Assembly (NCBI GenBank): GCA_963678705.1
Contig: OY783216.1
Span: 3,100,001-3,164,000 of the forward strand
Reading direction: 5' to 3'
Source: Panorpa germanica
Lineage: Eukaryota > Arthropoda > Insecta > Mecoptera > Panorpidae
Length of the DNA stretch: 64,000 nt
In this document: positions 11,524 through 24,866 of the stretch, piece by piece
Position numbering within the stretch: position 1 is the first letter of the stretch
How the letters are laid out: the number at the start of each line of letters is the position of its first letter
The notes under the pieces: model-generated
Database searches by the model: none
What the model saw: only the letters and a program-made list of their open reading frames with translations
Told to the model about the DNA's origin: nothing
Program-made: the position numbers and the translations under genes

Positions 11524-11720
11524 ACTCACTATATTCGTAAGATGATATATTGATTTTTAAATAGTACTAGCCTTCAAACGATATATGTAAAAATTTCATG
11601 CTCTTGCGACCATTCGTTTACGAGTTACAGTGGTTTTAGTGACGCTACTTTTGCAATTTTTAAAACAACTAAAAAATCTGAATTTCGTGTGTTGATAAAG
11701 CATTGCTTTTTAATGAAACA
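11524..11720 (-). repeat. Repeat family G, copy G1
   Basis: Inverse of G4: shares the CTCACTATATTCGTAAGATG, ATAGTACTAGCCTTCAAACG, ACGAGTTACAGTGGTTTTAG and CTGAATTTCGTGTGTTGAT blocks. Confidence 0.6.
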
Positions 11721-13100
11721 AATACTGTTAAGCATTTTTGAATTTAAAAAAATACATTTTAAATAATAAAATACAGAAATCTTCATTGGCTGACGAGCCC
11801 TGAGTTAAAAGTGTCGAAGAATAAAACTTACTGTTTCCCAACTAATCTTTAATTCTTTATATGTTGCTAACAAGGGCTCAAACGTTTGGATTTCAAAGGG
11901 ATTTATAATTATCCCTTTACTTTCTCGTATGAGATTTTCAAACTCGGTTATTCTTCTAATAAACTTGAAACAAATTTACGAATGTAATTTGGATTTTCAT
12001 CATGTTAATGGGCTTAAACATTCTCATTAAAATCCTCTTACATAAATTCTGCTTTCTGTTATACAGAAAACTGAACCTAAAATGTAATTGTAGTGAATCA
12101 CATGATACATCGATGTATCGAATATTACGTAACGATATATCGCATCACATTATTTTCTTTACTAACATATCTGCGAATCCTTAAATCAACTGGTTTATAT
12201 TCCAATCTGTTCTTTGTCTACGAAACTTTCACTTTTTCTAAATCACCACTGCAAGCGAAGGGAAAGACTCTTGCTCTTCTAAATGAAGTATTTATTTATC
12301 ATTGTCAGAGTATTCCCTTAAAAGAAAAGAAACGCACAAAGAAAAAACCAAACAAATTCAAACAAAAAGAATTAATAGAACAATGAAATGATATCATATA
12401 ATAAAAAGCAGCAAATAAAATCAACGTTCTTTGACAGCATTCCGTTTCCCGTTTTCATTTCGTTTTCCCTTCATTTTTCTTTTGACAGAAGGTGGCCGTG
12501 GCTCATATACGCTACTCGTATATTACGAAACTCTTCAGCTTCACTTGTTCACGATTCTAAGACTCCAGGGAATAGAAAAGTATACGCTAAGGACATTTTG
12601 CTTTTTGGAGCATTTTGCCACAGATGGGACGTAAGATTAGATTTCAGTTGTTTGATTTATGCTGGAAATATTCATTTTGTAAAGTTATACACCACTTACA
12701 CTTATTCGCAATACTTGCAAAGAATGGTTAATATACTGAAATGATATTATTTATCATGGCTTGGAAAACAGCGGTATTGATTTTACTAAATTAACTTTTA
12801 TATCGCTTGAGTGATTACTAAAAATGTCAGTCGTTATTTCATTATTACAAATGGCTGCGTTTTTGGCACTTCAGTTCATTAAATCGCTTCAGATATCATT
12901 TGCAATTTTGAATAAGATTTAGACGACTTTGCTGCGGTAGTATTGTATAATTCTTTAATACATGGAATCATATAAATGTACGTGGACTCTGCTAATTTAA
13001 AAATCACATGAAAACTATTATTAATATTTTTATTTTTATTATTTTCGTGCTATTCTATTTTGCAGTGCAGTTTTGTCTTTGTCATGAGAAAGCCCTTGTA
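11721..13100. other. AT-rich spacer
   Basis: Open frames at 12093-12386 and 12388-12744 are not recognisable and I regard them as accidental. Confidence 0.4.
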
Positions 13101-13733
13101 CAGTTAAACCTTAGAGCATATATATATATGGAGTGTGAATAGTCTGTTCCTATAGATTAAAAGTGTGTCCAAAATGTGTGCGAGAGAGAAAGGTATATGT
13201 TTCTATTCATTCTCTGTGCGCATACGTCGAAAGTGACAGCTGTCTAGATATAATAAATATTAATATTCTATTACGATATAATAAATATTAAATATGTAAA
13301 GAAATTATATTTCTTTAATTGGTACAAAGCTCGTCTGTCGGTAAAACAGTGAAAATATATACTAATGAACGCTATAGATGTCGTTGTAAGGATAACGGCC
13401 AACACGGTCGATATTTGAAGTGGACAGAACTCACGTTTTTAGTTATATTTATATTTACGTTTATATATAGGTTATTTATATTTATACATATCTACATTAT
13501 TCTACATGATACTGATATTCTACTGAACTGATAAAAGAGTGCACTTGGATTTATATAGAGAGCAGTTTATAACGGCCCTCTATATAACAGACTATGAAAC
13601 AAATGAACAAAATTTTCGGTCACACATAAAGTCACCTAGAAGCTTATAGAGCAAATTTTTGGACCTTTTATTAGCACTCATTTCTTTTAATCATCCTTTT
13701 TGCTAATTAGTCTGCTATATCTAGATTCTACTG
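13101..13733. mobile_element. Tigger/pogo-like MITE (possible)
   Basis: Left end CAGTTAAACCTTAGAGCATA, right end the inverse of CAGTAGAATCTAGATATAGC; both are directly flanked by TA (13099-13100 and 13734-13735). CAGT(A/T)(G/A)AA-type ends on TA are typical of Tigger/pogo elements. The ends agree only in the first dozen bases. An internal AACGGCCCTCTATATAACAG piece (13571-13595) looks like another terminal repeat, so this may be composite. No transposase frame. Confidence 0.45.
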
Positions 13734-15660
13734 TATTATAAGCTGTATTTTCTCTTACTTTTTATGCTTTTTCTTTATTACAACCAACAGCAAAAGTGGC
13801 CCCCGGACATTGCTTGCATACAAGTTTGATATTTCTGTCTTAAGATTCTCTACCTTAAATTAGAGTCGACTGACATTTATCTATGACATTCTTTTCATTA
13901 TCATCTTTTAATAAGTAAGCAAGAAGCACTTATGTATTAATAGTACAAGAGGAAACGAGACAGATATATGAGCACCTAACTGAGATAGTTACGGATTCTT
14001 ATTTCTATTGCATTATTAAACCCGTCTCTGTTTGTTCCATGTGTTCTTATAATGTTATCTCTCTATCCCTCTCAAGAAGTTCATGCAACTCCTATCTAAA
14101 AGTAACGTTTCCATACATCCAATTCGTGCCTAAATAAATGATGCGCTGCTATGTTTTATTACTAGTAAAATGTTTTACGCAATTTACGCGCAATATTTTA
14201 TTTACATTTCATGCGACTTCTACATTTACTATTTTATTACGTTTATTCATAAATAATCTTACATAAAATACAAGAAGTTATTATTGAATTCGCGTTTTTA
14301 TTGTCTGTGGTGTCTGGCAGTGAACTTACACAATTCTAAAATAAGCCAGGACACTTATTCAACAATCAGATGGAACACGCGACCTAAATAGTCAAGTCAG
14401 TGACTTTGAAATGAAAAATACATTCTTTTTCTTAAAAATGTAATTAAATGTTAAGTAGTCTTAACTTCATCCAGAAACTATCACTAGTATGTCGCAGTCA
14501 GTGTTCATCGATCATGTAGAAAGTAAACACCTTTCGAGTTCCAAACACACAAAGCAAAACCTTGTCTTCTTCTGACTTCTAAAGCTAATCAAACACTTGG
14601 GTTTTACTAAGAGTAGTATCACCAAACTCTGCGTAGAGTCTCTTCAAAATTTCATTCGATTTCACAACTTTGTAGGCGATTGAATGACTCCTGTATAACA
14701 TGCTAACGATCGATAACTCGTAATATAAAATTAGTAAGATAGCAATCTTATTAATATGCCTGTGTCTACACATGTCTTCAAATAATGCTGACAACTAAAA
14801 ATCGACAGCATCACAACTTTAACAAGATTAAATTGATGAAATACTGTAGAAGTTTCTGAAGTGTTAAGGGATTCTGTCAGTATCATGCAAAAACTAGTTC
14901 TAATTTGCATATTCTGAACTTTGAATCTGTTAGGAACACTTGATAGGTGTTAGATATTGTTATATACACATATAAGTGGAGCTACACTCAGCCTCCTTAC
15001 GAGCAGACATAGGTAAATGTAATATATTAGATCTTAATATTCATCTTGAATCATTCTTTGTATAATACAAGGGAATTATAATTTGAATCACTAATCAGTG
15101 CATGAGAAAGTAGTGTTTATGTAGCAGATATGTAAAATAATACTTAAATTGGTGTAGTCTTAAGTTTAGCAGCTTTATGAAAGCTTCATTATCACTTTCT
15201 GAACCGAGAACTACTCTAAATTGTAAAAAGACAACATTTTTTAATTCTAAGTTTAAATTCTAAATTAAGTGAAACTAAAATTGCCTTTGTTACAACAAGA
15301 TTCATAACACAAAGCAAGAACATTGAGAATTAATTACTACTTCATTACATTTATGAAATAGAATTGGTTCAAGAAAAGTTGAATATATGTTTGTACATAC
15401 ATGAAATGTGTAACTGTAAAACTGACTCATGTAATGTTCAATTTTTCTTGAACAAATTATCTGAATCGTCATCGGAAAACTCACTTAATTGGCACATTTT
15501 ACCTCCTGGCGACCAGATGTGTATTATACAGCAGTTAACCTATGTAGGTTCGTCCGTAACATCCGTAAATAACATAAATGTAAAACCTTATTTATTATTT
15601 TATTTGTGATAAAATTAAATATTTCTGAAATTTACAACCTAATTTAGTAGAGTGCTTTTC

Positions 15661-15680
15661 TAACATAACATAACATAACA
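15661..15680. repeat. (TAACA)4 microsatellite
   Basis: Four perfect TAACA units. Confidence 0.85.
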
Positions 15681-16277
15681 GGAAGTATAACATTTGAATG
15701 CTTCAAATATTTCCGTACTGGTATGCAAATAAATAAAACCATCGTAAAAACTTACGAGTGTATTGCATCGCATCACATCCAATTGGTGCAATAACGGAAA
15801 TGCAACGAAATGCAACGCGTATGTGAAAAGTAGCTTTAAAGTGCATTAAATTGTTTAATACCACTTAAGTATTTATCATATGTGTTTTAAAATGATAACA
15901 ACATATTTTTATAGCGACTTTTGACTATAATGGTAAAGTTGTTGATGCCAAAAACTGGCATGATCTACTACTATTAGCTGTTGTTGTTAAAATGTTGGCA
16001 AAGGAAAACTGGAAAGTAGTTGTTAAACGTAATAGTTATTACGAAAATGGTTGAAAAATCATTTGTAGTACAGCAAAGTCTTACAAACTTAGGTTATGCA
16101 ATAATTGCTGCATTTATTCACAATTTTTCTTTTTTAACTTAACATTATGAAGCATTCCAGAGCAGTGTTTAAGAAAAATTATTTTTTTCTTGAGAATCTA
16201 TGTTGACAAAGATATTTTGTGATACATTGATGACAAATATTGTCCTGCAAAGAAATATATAGCGTTTTTTTGATAAG

Positions 16278-16297
16278 ATTAATTAATTAATTAATTT
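16278..16297. repeat. (TTAA)n microsatellite
   Basis: About five perfect 4-bp units. Confidence 0.8.
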
Positions 16298-18390
16298 TAT
16301 TGTACACATGTTATAAATATGTGATCTTTCTGTGGTTTGAACACGACTGGTCCTTGGAAACGTCCTTAATTCAATGCCGTATATGACAATATTCATTCAT
16401 TCAATAATGGAACTTCTAGAAACTGCACTCCCAGTATAATTCTGGTGCTCCCTTAGTCTTATCTTAACATAAACAACTCTGGAATGCACATGGCTTCTTT
16501 GCCTAGTATAGCACACTTCGACAGTGACGTAATTTGAACCTTGGAAAGGGTGTTACCCTTTTGGCATTTGATCCAAGGCACTGCAGACGACATTCGTTAT
16601 ATAATCGTTGATTGAGCTACATCTTGCTTTGTATACAATTCTTATATTTGTTAGTAAATACTATTGTAGCAATATTATGTTCGGCTTATGATTTGTAATC
16701 AGTACATCCTAATTCTAAAACAATTCTAGAAAAGTGCAAGAGGTTTATGGAAAATAATACGTATTGGCAAAACGCCTTCATTTAAACTTAGCTAACTGAG
16801 GTTATAAACTACTGAAAAAATACATTTTGTTTTTAATTATTTATTAAAGGTATTTAAATTGGTAATATGAGTAGAATTTTGTTATTAAAAGCACCACACG
16901 TGTATGTTAAGTGATTATCACATTTCAGCGAAATTTAATTTAAATTTATGAAGATATTCTTGTTTACTTTGCTATGTAAATGTACCAACATTTGACTCTT
17001 GTTCATTTAACCATTTTCAAGAATACATACAAGTCAACATTAATAAAGTGATGTTTTGTGATGTTCTCAGAATTGTATCGTTTGCCTAACGTAATGGCAC
17101 TTAATGTGTTTAGATTAAAATTATAAACATGAGACAATTCGAATTATTTCGTAGAAATTAAATGTTGGAAGGCGGTTTTATTCGCCTTCAGTCTCCTTTA
17201 AGGTTGTTTTAAATGATCAGATACGATTCAGATTCTGACTCAGATAGATATTAGTTGTCACACATTTCAAATAAAAAAGTACAAAGCAAAATTTTGACGG
17301 TATTCATTTTCCAAAACGTGTAAAACCTATTTAAGTAGAATAAATTTTATCAATTAAATTCAAAAATATTGTTCTCAGAATGTGACATTTTCATTATATG
17401 AAGGTATAAAGCAACAAAGCGTGAAATTCACCCTCTTAGTCGTGACTTTCGCATCCCTTAGCAACCATTTGTCACTTTAGTTATTAACAGAATTGTATAA
17501 CCGGTTGAATAGAGAAAAGTCAGCTGGGAAATGGGAAATGTGAAATGGAGTAAGATATTATTGAACAGATGGTTCCGAATTTACGCGTGACAATACACCT
17601 AATTTCCAGACGCCATTGTCACCACCCGGTAACCCAGCAACCCTTACAATATCAGCCATATTGTTGTTATTTTCTTATATTTCATTTGAAAGTTTTCATT
17701 ACTTTTATTATATTGTATCAGGTTGAATTCTATCTCGAATTTGTCAAACAAAATATCTTTTTATAATAACAAATAGTAGCAGTTTTCTTTGACAAATAAT
17801 GGAATCCGTTATAATAAAAGTTACTGTAGTAATAAGTCATACGATGTATGAGTATTTTATTTATATTATTCTTCTTTGTGCTCTTTTTTGTTTTCTTTAC
17901 GTTTATAAAGATATAAAACAGTCGTTGGCAACCAATTTCTCAAGGAAAATTATTTAACATTTTAAAATGTAAACGAATTAGGGTCCTCTTAATAACAATC
18001 ATTTAGTAATATCAATTCCAATCGAATATGTATATTGTCAAGTCTCTTAACCGATCTGTATGTGTCAAAGTTATCAAATGCAGAATCCCGTCCCTCAGAC
18101 ACCCCTGCTATGCTCCATAAGTCCTGCATCAGTATTCTGATGAAAGGCAGTTCTGTTACTCTGCCTAACGTCACCGCCAAACCTGCGTTGAAGTCACAGT
18201 AATGTTCTAGAAGCGCATTACAGGCTCTAAATACAACTTTCCTCTTTTGTAATTGAATGTAAAATCAGTAGATGGCCTTATGACATTCTTTTGGTTAGCA
18301 TCTATCAATGAGTAAGGAAGAACCACTTACTTATCCGTTGCATGAGTTAAACGAGACAGATGAATACGGGGTTTTTATTATAATTTAGCA

Positions 18391-18815
18391 ATCTGGAAAT
18401 CTTTCTCATGTTTTTTGTGTCTTTTTCTCTTATGTAACCTCTTAAGTATTATGGTATCTCTCTCTCTCAAATTATTTTATACCTTTTGTTGTAATTGCTC
18501 TTCTCAATTTTTTCCATTCTTGTTGTATCTCCCTGTCTCTTCTCCTTAGCTCCTCTTTCACACTTGAGCCTTCTTCTCTCTGCCTCTTCCGTCACCATTC
18601 CATTCCTTTCGTAATACTTCTTTTTCTTTTTCAGGCCTCCTCCTCCACCCTCCTTTCGACTTTCTTCTCTAATTTTCCTTATAATTTCGCCTTCAGCGTT
18701 ACTCATTTTTCCCTCGATCTTGACTGCTCTCCTTCCTGCTTCTATTCTTATCTTGTCTCTTTTTAATTCTCCATTATCATGTATCCCGGCGTGCACGGTC
18801 TTTTTTTTGTGCATT
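18391..18815 (-). pseudogene. L-family LINE fragment with more 5' coding sequence (L6)
   Basis: The 115-codon minus-strand frame (18467-18814) is highly charged. It ends with RMEKIEKSNYNKRYK, the segment that begins the coding part of L1, L3 and L4. Upstream of that it carries Lys/Arg/Glu-rich sequence (YYERNGMVTEEAERRRLK, CERGAKEKRQGD) that the other copies lack or replace. It therefore shows what normally precedes the shared part in the parent LINE. Unlike the others it stops short of the zinc knuckle. Confidence 0.68.
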
Positions 18816-19784
18816 TACTTTCTTATTTCCCTATAACAATATATCAAAGTGTACCTATATTTCAAAAATTCAACTTTCCAACATTGCTAACAGAATTCTG
18901 TTATTTAATAAAAAAAAAATCACGCAGTGTTTCGAGATCTAGTAAGTGAAAATGTTCTCAATTTCAGTTTCAATATATTATTTTCGTAAAAGGTTGCACA
19001 CGTCTGAGATTAACTGAAGCAAGATTATTAGGATATTATTTGCTACTGTTGATAAAAGTCGAATCCATTGTATTACACAATAACATGTTCTGAAGTTTTA
19101 TGACAACCAATTCTTTATACTTTTGTGCCATTATCTTCAATAACGACTTTAATATACGTGCCTTGCCCACTTATCATTCGCGGGAAAGGAGGAAGCGGAA
19201 CATAAGGAAGTTTATAACTTAATTATTACTTCAATATCAAAGGATTATTCTATACTTTTGTTGATGATCGTCTTTGAAAGTTTCTGGGACTCATATTTCA
19301 TGAATATCATCTTTATTAAAACATCAAAACATCAAACCAGAACTCGAAGGATCAGTTTGAAACCTAATATCATGGTAATTATTAATTTAGAAAGACTATA
19401 TTTTCCTTTTATAATTAAAAACATCTTCCTAGTTGCAAATAATGAAACAATTTCTGTATCACCATGGCGATTGGAAAACTTTAATATTTATAAGTTATTT
19501 TATATTTCTTTGATCTTGTCATTTACAAACTAACCATCTGGGTTTTGGTATACATGTTAAAACACGTTGTGATATAACAAATAAAACTTCTATTCATTTG
19601 GAATTACGCATGGAAATTCTCTGAATCATAACAAACAACCCCTTACAAATTATAGTATGCAAAACAAAATACAACAACGGTTAAAATCCGCCATATTTAC
19701 GTACGAATACACATTGTTATCATTAATTTGTTCATATCGCGTGACCCACTTCAATAATCCACAATCTACCAAATAGATTTAAGT

Positions 19785-19827
19785 AATAAATAAAAATAAA
19801 CGTAAAAATAAACGTAAAAATAAAAAA
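19785..19827. repeat. Short tandem repeat of a 12-bp AATAAACGTAAA unit
   Basis: Two and a half units within an A-rich tract immediately before the GC-rich patch at 19845. Confidence 0.7.
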
Positions 19828-19844
19828 ATTTGTAATTAAATCGA

Positions 19845-20280
19845 GCTGGGCTGCTGAGGGCTGCGTAGCGAGGGCGGAAAGCTGGTTGCCTACACGGTAT
19901 AGCGCTCATCGCATAGACTCCCGTGTCTCCCTGCTCTCCTCCGCCACCCGACTATTAGCCGAACGTAATAAAGTGAAAACATTTATTCAGTTTTCGCATC
20001 AACATTAATCATTCTGACTTGCAGATCAGCAATTCGGTTTGAATGGGCACGCACATTATTCATTCATCGCGAGCAGGGGCTCCTTCTCTACCACTCCTTC
20101 CACTGTTATCATAATCTGTTCTTTCATAGCTATTTACTCGGACTCTAATTGTTTTAATACCAAGGTACTATAAACGTACCAACTTCGAAGCAAAAAATCG
20201 TACTGTTCGCTGCATACACTTTCCCTCCCGCTTCCATTCTCTTTCACGATCTCTCACGATTAGTCAGCTAGTATAAAATA
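19845..20280. other. GC-rich, CpG-containing patch; possible promoter or 5' exon
   Basis: Compositionally distinct block (gctgcgtagcgagggcggaa, then a CTCCC-rich stretch, then a pyrimidine-rich CTCTTTCACGATCTCTCACG block) in otherwise AT-rich DNA. It ends in a TATA-like motif, agtataaaata, at about 20270. No coding frame stands out. It would suit a promoter or untranslated exon, but nothing links it to miple. Confidence 0.3.
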
Positions 20281-23016
20281 ATGAAATCAACGAAATAGTT
20301 GAACTCTTCAAGTCTGCAACATAATATATAGTATTGGAGAACTCAATTTGACTCTAGTAGTATATTCAAAGCAATCTACAACGATTAACGCATAATGTTG
20401 ACACATTTTATTATAAAATTTTTAAGGTTATGAGAACTGTATATAAAGAAAATATAACATAACCTCATTTTCAAATCGACATCTGTATAATAATATCATT
20501 TATTTGCAAATCGATGTTTTCAAAACTTTATAACACTTCAAGCCACATTGTGATTTTCACAAATGTCATTTATTTGTCATTGTAGATGTCGTTATTGTCG
20601 TTTCGTTCTACGTCGTAGCCGTCAACGCCGTTATTGTAGCGTAGCAGGATCAGCGTAGACCCGTAGATCATTTAACACCGCGTACAAATGTGTGTTCGTG
20701 TTACACTAAGCTTGAAGGATATAAATTAAGGTTTCTTGTTGTATTTTGATGATGATAATATAATAATAGTGTGTAATTGTAACAGTATAATACAATAATC
20801 CTGGTATAAAGGACACAAGGATGTAAGAGTAGAACAATGTATGTTTTTTTTAATTAATTATTTCAGTGCATAAAACAATGTACTAGATGTGGGTATTTCT
20901 ACAACATACACATGCGCCAAAGTCATACGACCGCCAGATGTGTAGCGTGAAGCTTTCTTTTTCGATTGTCGGCACTTGTCTTGTTTTTTCGGAAAAATGA
21001 TAAGTGTTCTAATAGAGCAATGACTTATCATTAAAAAATATGAAACTTGGAAAACCGGTACTGAAATTTTTCTTTTATTAAAAGAAGTATTAAGCAATGA
21101 ATGCGTGGATTTTGGAGTGGTTTAAGCGTTTCCAAGGTGGCCGAGAAGATGTTAAAAATTATAAAGAAGTATGCAATGATCTTAATTTATGATTTTTACT
21201 TATTTTGAACAACGAAGTATTCGCTCATTATTCAACATGAACCTAGCTCGTTTCCTCGTATCATTCAAACTCTTTTAATTAACTTAACTAAGCAAAATTC
21301 TCCAGCACAATAACTCCAGGCGAGGCAGCTTCTTTCTTCCGCTCAGCATTCCAGTCTATGAACAATGTTTTTATTTTGCAGATTGTTTTTCTTTGTTTTT
21401 TATTATCTTCTCTTTTTAACTTTTTTCTGTTGATTGTTTCTTGCTTCTGTTGGGATAGCTTCGCGGAGCGCATTACTAATAGGATCCACTCGACTTATTC
21501 TGATCCCAACCCAACTCAACTTAACTCACGAAGCTCCAATCGAAATATCTTTGTATGTTTGCTAATACCTACCTTACCACCTTTAAAATCCAATTAAAAA
21601 ATATCTAGTTCTTTAATTACTAATTACTACTGACTTTCTGATTTGTTTCCCCAAGAGATTGGTCGTTACGAAATGTAACGGTCTCAGTGTTTACTTTTAA
21701 TTGGAAATTGAAAATGTAAGCAGAACAAGACTCGGAAATTAATTAGAGAGGAAAACTAATCCAACATTCATGTTTGGAAAATATAGAAAATATTTTTAAT
21801 TTGTTCGTAGCGAAAAAGTTCGCCGCGCTGGAAAATTTTAATGATTGGAGAGTTCGTTTTGTAATTTATTTACTGAGATCAGTAATATGGTGGGAGCACA
21901 CTGGATATAAGATTAAGGCGAAGTAAATTATGCTGTCTTAAGGAGTTAGCCTACCATGGCTTTCATACTACTATATAACATATTAAAAAATTAAATAAAA
22001 AATAAACAAGATAAATGATCGTAAAAATTCTATGCAGGACGTATAGTTAATAAAGATAACATTGTTAAGTGATTCAAAATTAATTAGTGAATTATTGAAA
22101 TATATGTAAAATTGAATTATAAATTATAAAAGATGTATAAAAAATGTTTGATGATGGCTATGACGAATAAAAGTCAAGGGAAAAAATAAATAAATATAAA
22201 AAAAATAATAAAGATAAGATAAATATTTTTATGAAAATCTCATGGATCACTAATCTCTTTGATAAGGTGGAGTCTTCCTAAATATAGTCTTATCTTCAAC
22301 ATGCATTTAGGAGTTAAAAGACCGATAGAGATAGATATTTCATAATGGTTACATTTGATTCCCTTTGCAGTTGGTGTTCATATTTATGCGAGAATTTCCT
22401 TACTGAATGCGTAAAATAAATTTTTATATGTAAGCAATGTCTATTTATATATATTTTAAATAACATAAATATTTTTGTTCCAGGTACGTCTTCATTATAA
22501 TTACTTACAATTACTTCTGTAAAAAATGGTGAGTTGAAACAATTAATTATTTACGTAATTTTTCCTTATATATTTTAAATCCTTTTTAAATTTCTTTAAC
22601 TAAGAAAACTTGTATTTGAGTTTTCTGCACTGGTATTATATTCTTTTTCTTGTGAAAATATGTATATTACTTTTACCATTGAAATCTTTAGTTAATTAAA
22701 AGACCACACCCACTTTAATTTTATATTTATTGTGTAGATAAAGCATTGAGAACTTGCAATGTTTTCGTTGAGTTTTTATCTTATATTTAATTTACCACTT
22801 GCCTATTAATAATTATCTAAAACAATTGTAATTTAATTAAAAAAAAAACAGATATACGTAGTATTGACGCAGTCGGTTTGTAGTGCAATGTAGATGTGCG
22901 CCCGCTATACATTCAAAAACATTGATAGCATTATCAATGCTATTAGAAACTTGAAAACAAATGTGTTGTAGAAATGTCAGAGTCAAATAATGGATGAATG
23001 TATTTTTATTACATAA
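20281..23016. other. AT-rich spacer containing LINE tail N2
   Basis: Apart from N2 (22062-22200) nothing is recognised. A CpG-richer segment at about 20585-20680 has loose GTCGTT/GTAGCG repetition. Confidence 0.4.
22062..22200 (+). mobile_element. LINE N 3'-end copy (N2)
   Basis: Matches the last ~60 coding bases and 3' UTR of N1 (TTGTTAAGTGATTCAAAATT block onward), with a small deletion in the coding part. It ends in a tail of AAATAAATATAAA units. After the shared GTTTGATG it carries a different 3' UTR end (GGCTATGACGAATAAAAG), so it is either a different subfamily or N1 has lost that segment. Confidence 0.75.
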
Positions 23017-23361
23017 TCTTAATATATATAAATTACGTGTCACATGTTTGTCCGAGTTTGTCCGCGATGGACTCCTAAACTACTTAACCGATTTTAATCA
23101 AATTTGTACACCGTGTGCAGTTTGATCCAACTTGAAAGATAGGATAGCTTACATCTCAATTTATGATTGCAAAATTATCTTATTGTCTATTAATTATCTG
23201 TATATGACATATGACATCTGGCGACGATGATGGCGACATCTGTTGACTAGATTGAGTAAATAGATTGAGTAAATAGATTGAGTAAATATTCAATAGATGG
23301 CGCTATGTAATGTAATATGACAAAAACGTTAGGCACAGCAACGCGTGGCCGGGACAGCTAG
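23017..23361 (+). mobile_element. Helitron-like non-autonomous element
   Basis: Starts TCTTAATATATATAAAT and ends GGGACAGCTAG, inserted between A (23016) and T (23362). A 5' TC, a 3' CTAG and an A/T insertion point are the Helitron rules (family knowledge). The opening region (GTTTGTCCGCGATGGACTCC, AACCGATTTTAATCAAATTT) is of the type seen in many insect non-autonomous Helitrons. Inside, a 13-bp unit AGATTGAGTAAAT repeats three times at 23250-23288. A 3' hairpin is not clear-cut. Confidence 0.7.
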
Positions 23362-23362
23362 T

Positions 23363-24539
23363 ATGATATATAAATTTATAACTTAAAAATCCATCTTTAC
23401 GATTTGAAGTAGTAGTGGCATCCAAGGAAAATTCTGCTATAGATTTAATTCAGACTGTAAACTCGTATAGTTCCAGCTATATCACATGAATAAATAATGT
23501 TAGTTTTTACAGTACTAAATTATTCCCGTATAAGTCATCCTCTAGGGACGCAATTTCCTTGGTGGGATCAGGATCGGGATCACGTTTCCAATAGCCACGA
23601 GGTTTACAACGGTTGCGAGTCCCAGTGTCAGTACTTTAGTAAAACAAATTCAAACCCAAACCCTTTTCAAATAAATACCTCTGTTTCATATTCTCTACCT
23701 CTCTAAATCATTCAATATGGCGACTTACCGATGCGCTGTCACGTTCCAAATTTAAATTAAATTGGTAAATATTATGTTTTGGTGCTTACCTGGTGCTTTC
23801 ATGGTTTTTCGGTTTCATGACGTCATGGCTTTTTAATGACAGTGGCGGATTAAACCAGAAATCAGCTGATCAGCATTTGGAAGCAAAATTCTGATGAATA
23901 TAATATAGCCAAAGAGGTTAGTCTCAGTTAAAAACTTTTGTGGAAGTACAGTCTCACTACTCCCGCACGAATTTATTCCTGTTTGTGGTCCCCAAGAAAT
24001 CCGCCACTGGTCATGGGTTTGTCTCCAGCGACGGTAACTGAATTTTAATTTAAGTATTTGATTTATATTTTTTTATTCTTAACGTTGGTGAACTCATTAA
24101 CTCAATAACTTTATAGCTTGTTTTACTTTTACGTCATTTTCTCTTTTCTCTCTTTTTCCGAACTTTACCTTATAATAAAATTACAATTTATGGCTTGTAG
24201 GTTATGTAAAAAAAATATAGACTGTAGCGAATTTTATAAATACTGGCTGATTAGTATGCAGCGTTGGTATTGCAACGACTGGATGCTCCGAGTTCGTTGA
24301 ATGGAATTAACAAGACAATTTGATTAAGGTATCATTGATTATATTTAATTAGATCAATATTAATTATCTGTTCTTTTGCCCATCGACTTTTTAATGAAGT
24401 AAAATGTCTCAAGTAAAATAAGTATGCAGGAGACCGATCAAGCTTTAACCCTGTGCTTAGCTTCAACAGGGATGGTTGGGGTTGGGGCGATATCTAAAAT
24501 AAACTAAACTTAAAACGATTCTATATTCTAGAAAGTAAT
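23363..24539. other. Spacer with mixed composition
   Basis: A locally GC-richer segment (23520-23760) includes an ATGGCG motif at 23719 of the kind bound by YY1/Pho factors, but one match is weak evidence. No gene recognised. Confidence 0.35.
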
Positions 24540-24866
24540 TACATTTCAAGTGGAAGTGCCTTATTGCTATCCTCATTTGTTCTAATCCTCTTTCATTCTC
24601 TCTTACTCTTTTCTTGTATCTCAATTTTCTGTCATCCAATTCCTTCACTCCTTTCTTGTATTCTTTCAGTTCTGTGCCTGCACCTGCTTTTATTGATCCA
24701 TTTCCTTCCTTATCCTCCTGCTTTCAATTATTCTTCCTTTTCCATTTTGCTATTTATCTCCCTCTTACATTATTTTTCATCATCTTCCCAATATATATTT
24801 CCTTTCTTCTCATTTCCCATTCTACTTGTTTTCTTGTCACGAACGATATGACCAAACCTCGCTAAG
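24540..24866 (-). pseudogene. Diverged L-like LINE remnant
   Basis: A pyrimidine-rich + strand that on the minus strand gives fragments resembling the L signature: LARFG near 24860, then RMGNEKKGNIYWEDDEK, followed by Lys/Glu/Arg-rich pieces interrupted by stops. More diverged than L1-L6; could belong to a sister LINE family. Confidence 0.48.

Larger units (their letters stand above)
13734..18390. other. Long AT-rich stretch, nothing recognised
   Basis: 4.6 kb with only the short tandem repeats listed separately. No coding frame resembles a known family. Confidence 0.45.

Noticed and set aside
12388..12744. 118-codon + strand frame
   Set aside because: No family resemblance, no splice context, and composition typical of random frames in this window.
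24564..24865. Hydrophobic + strand frames resembling membrane proteins
   Set aside because: Antisense of an L-like LINE remnant; same compositional effect.
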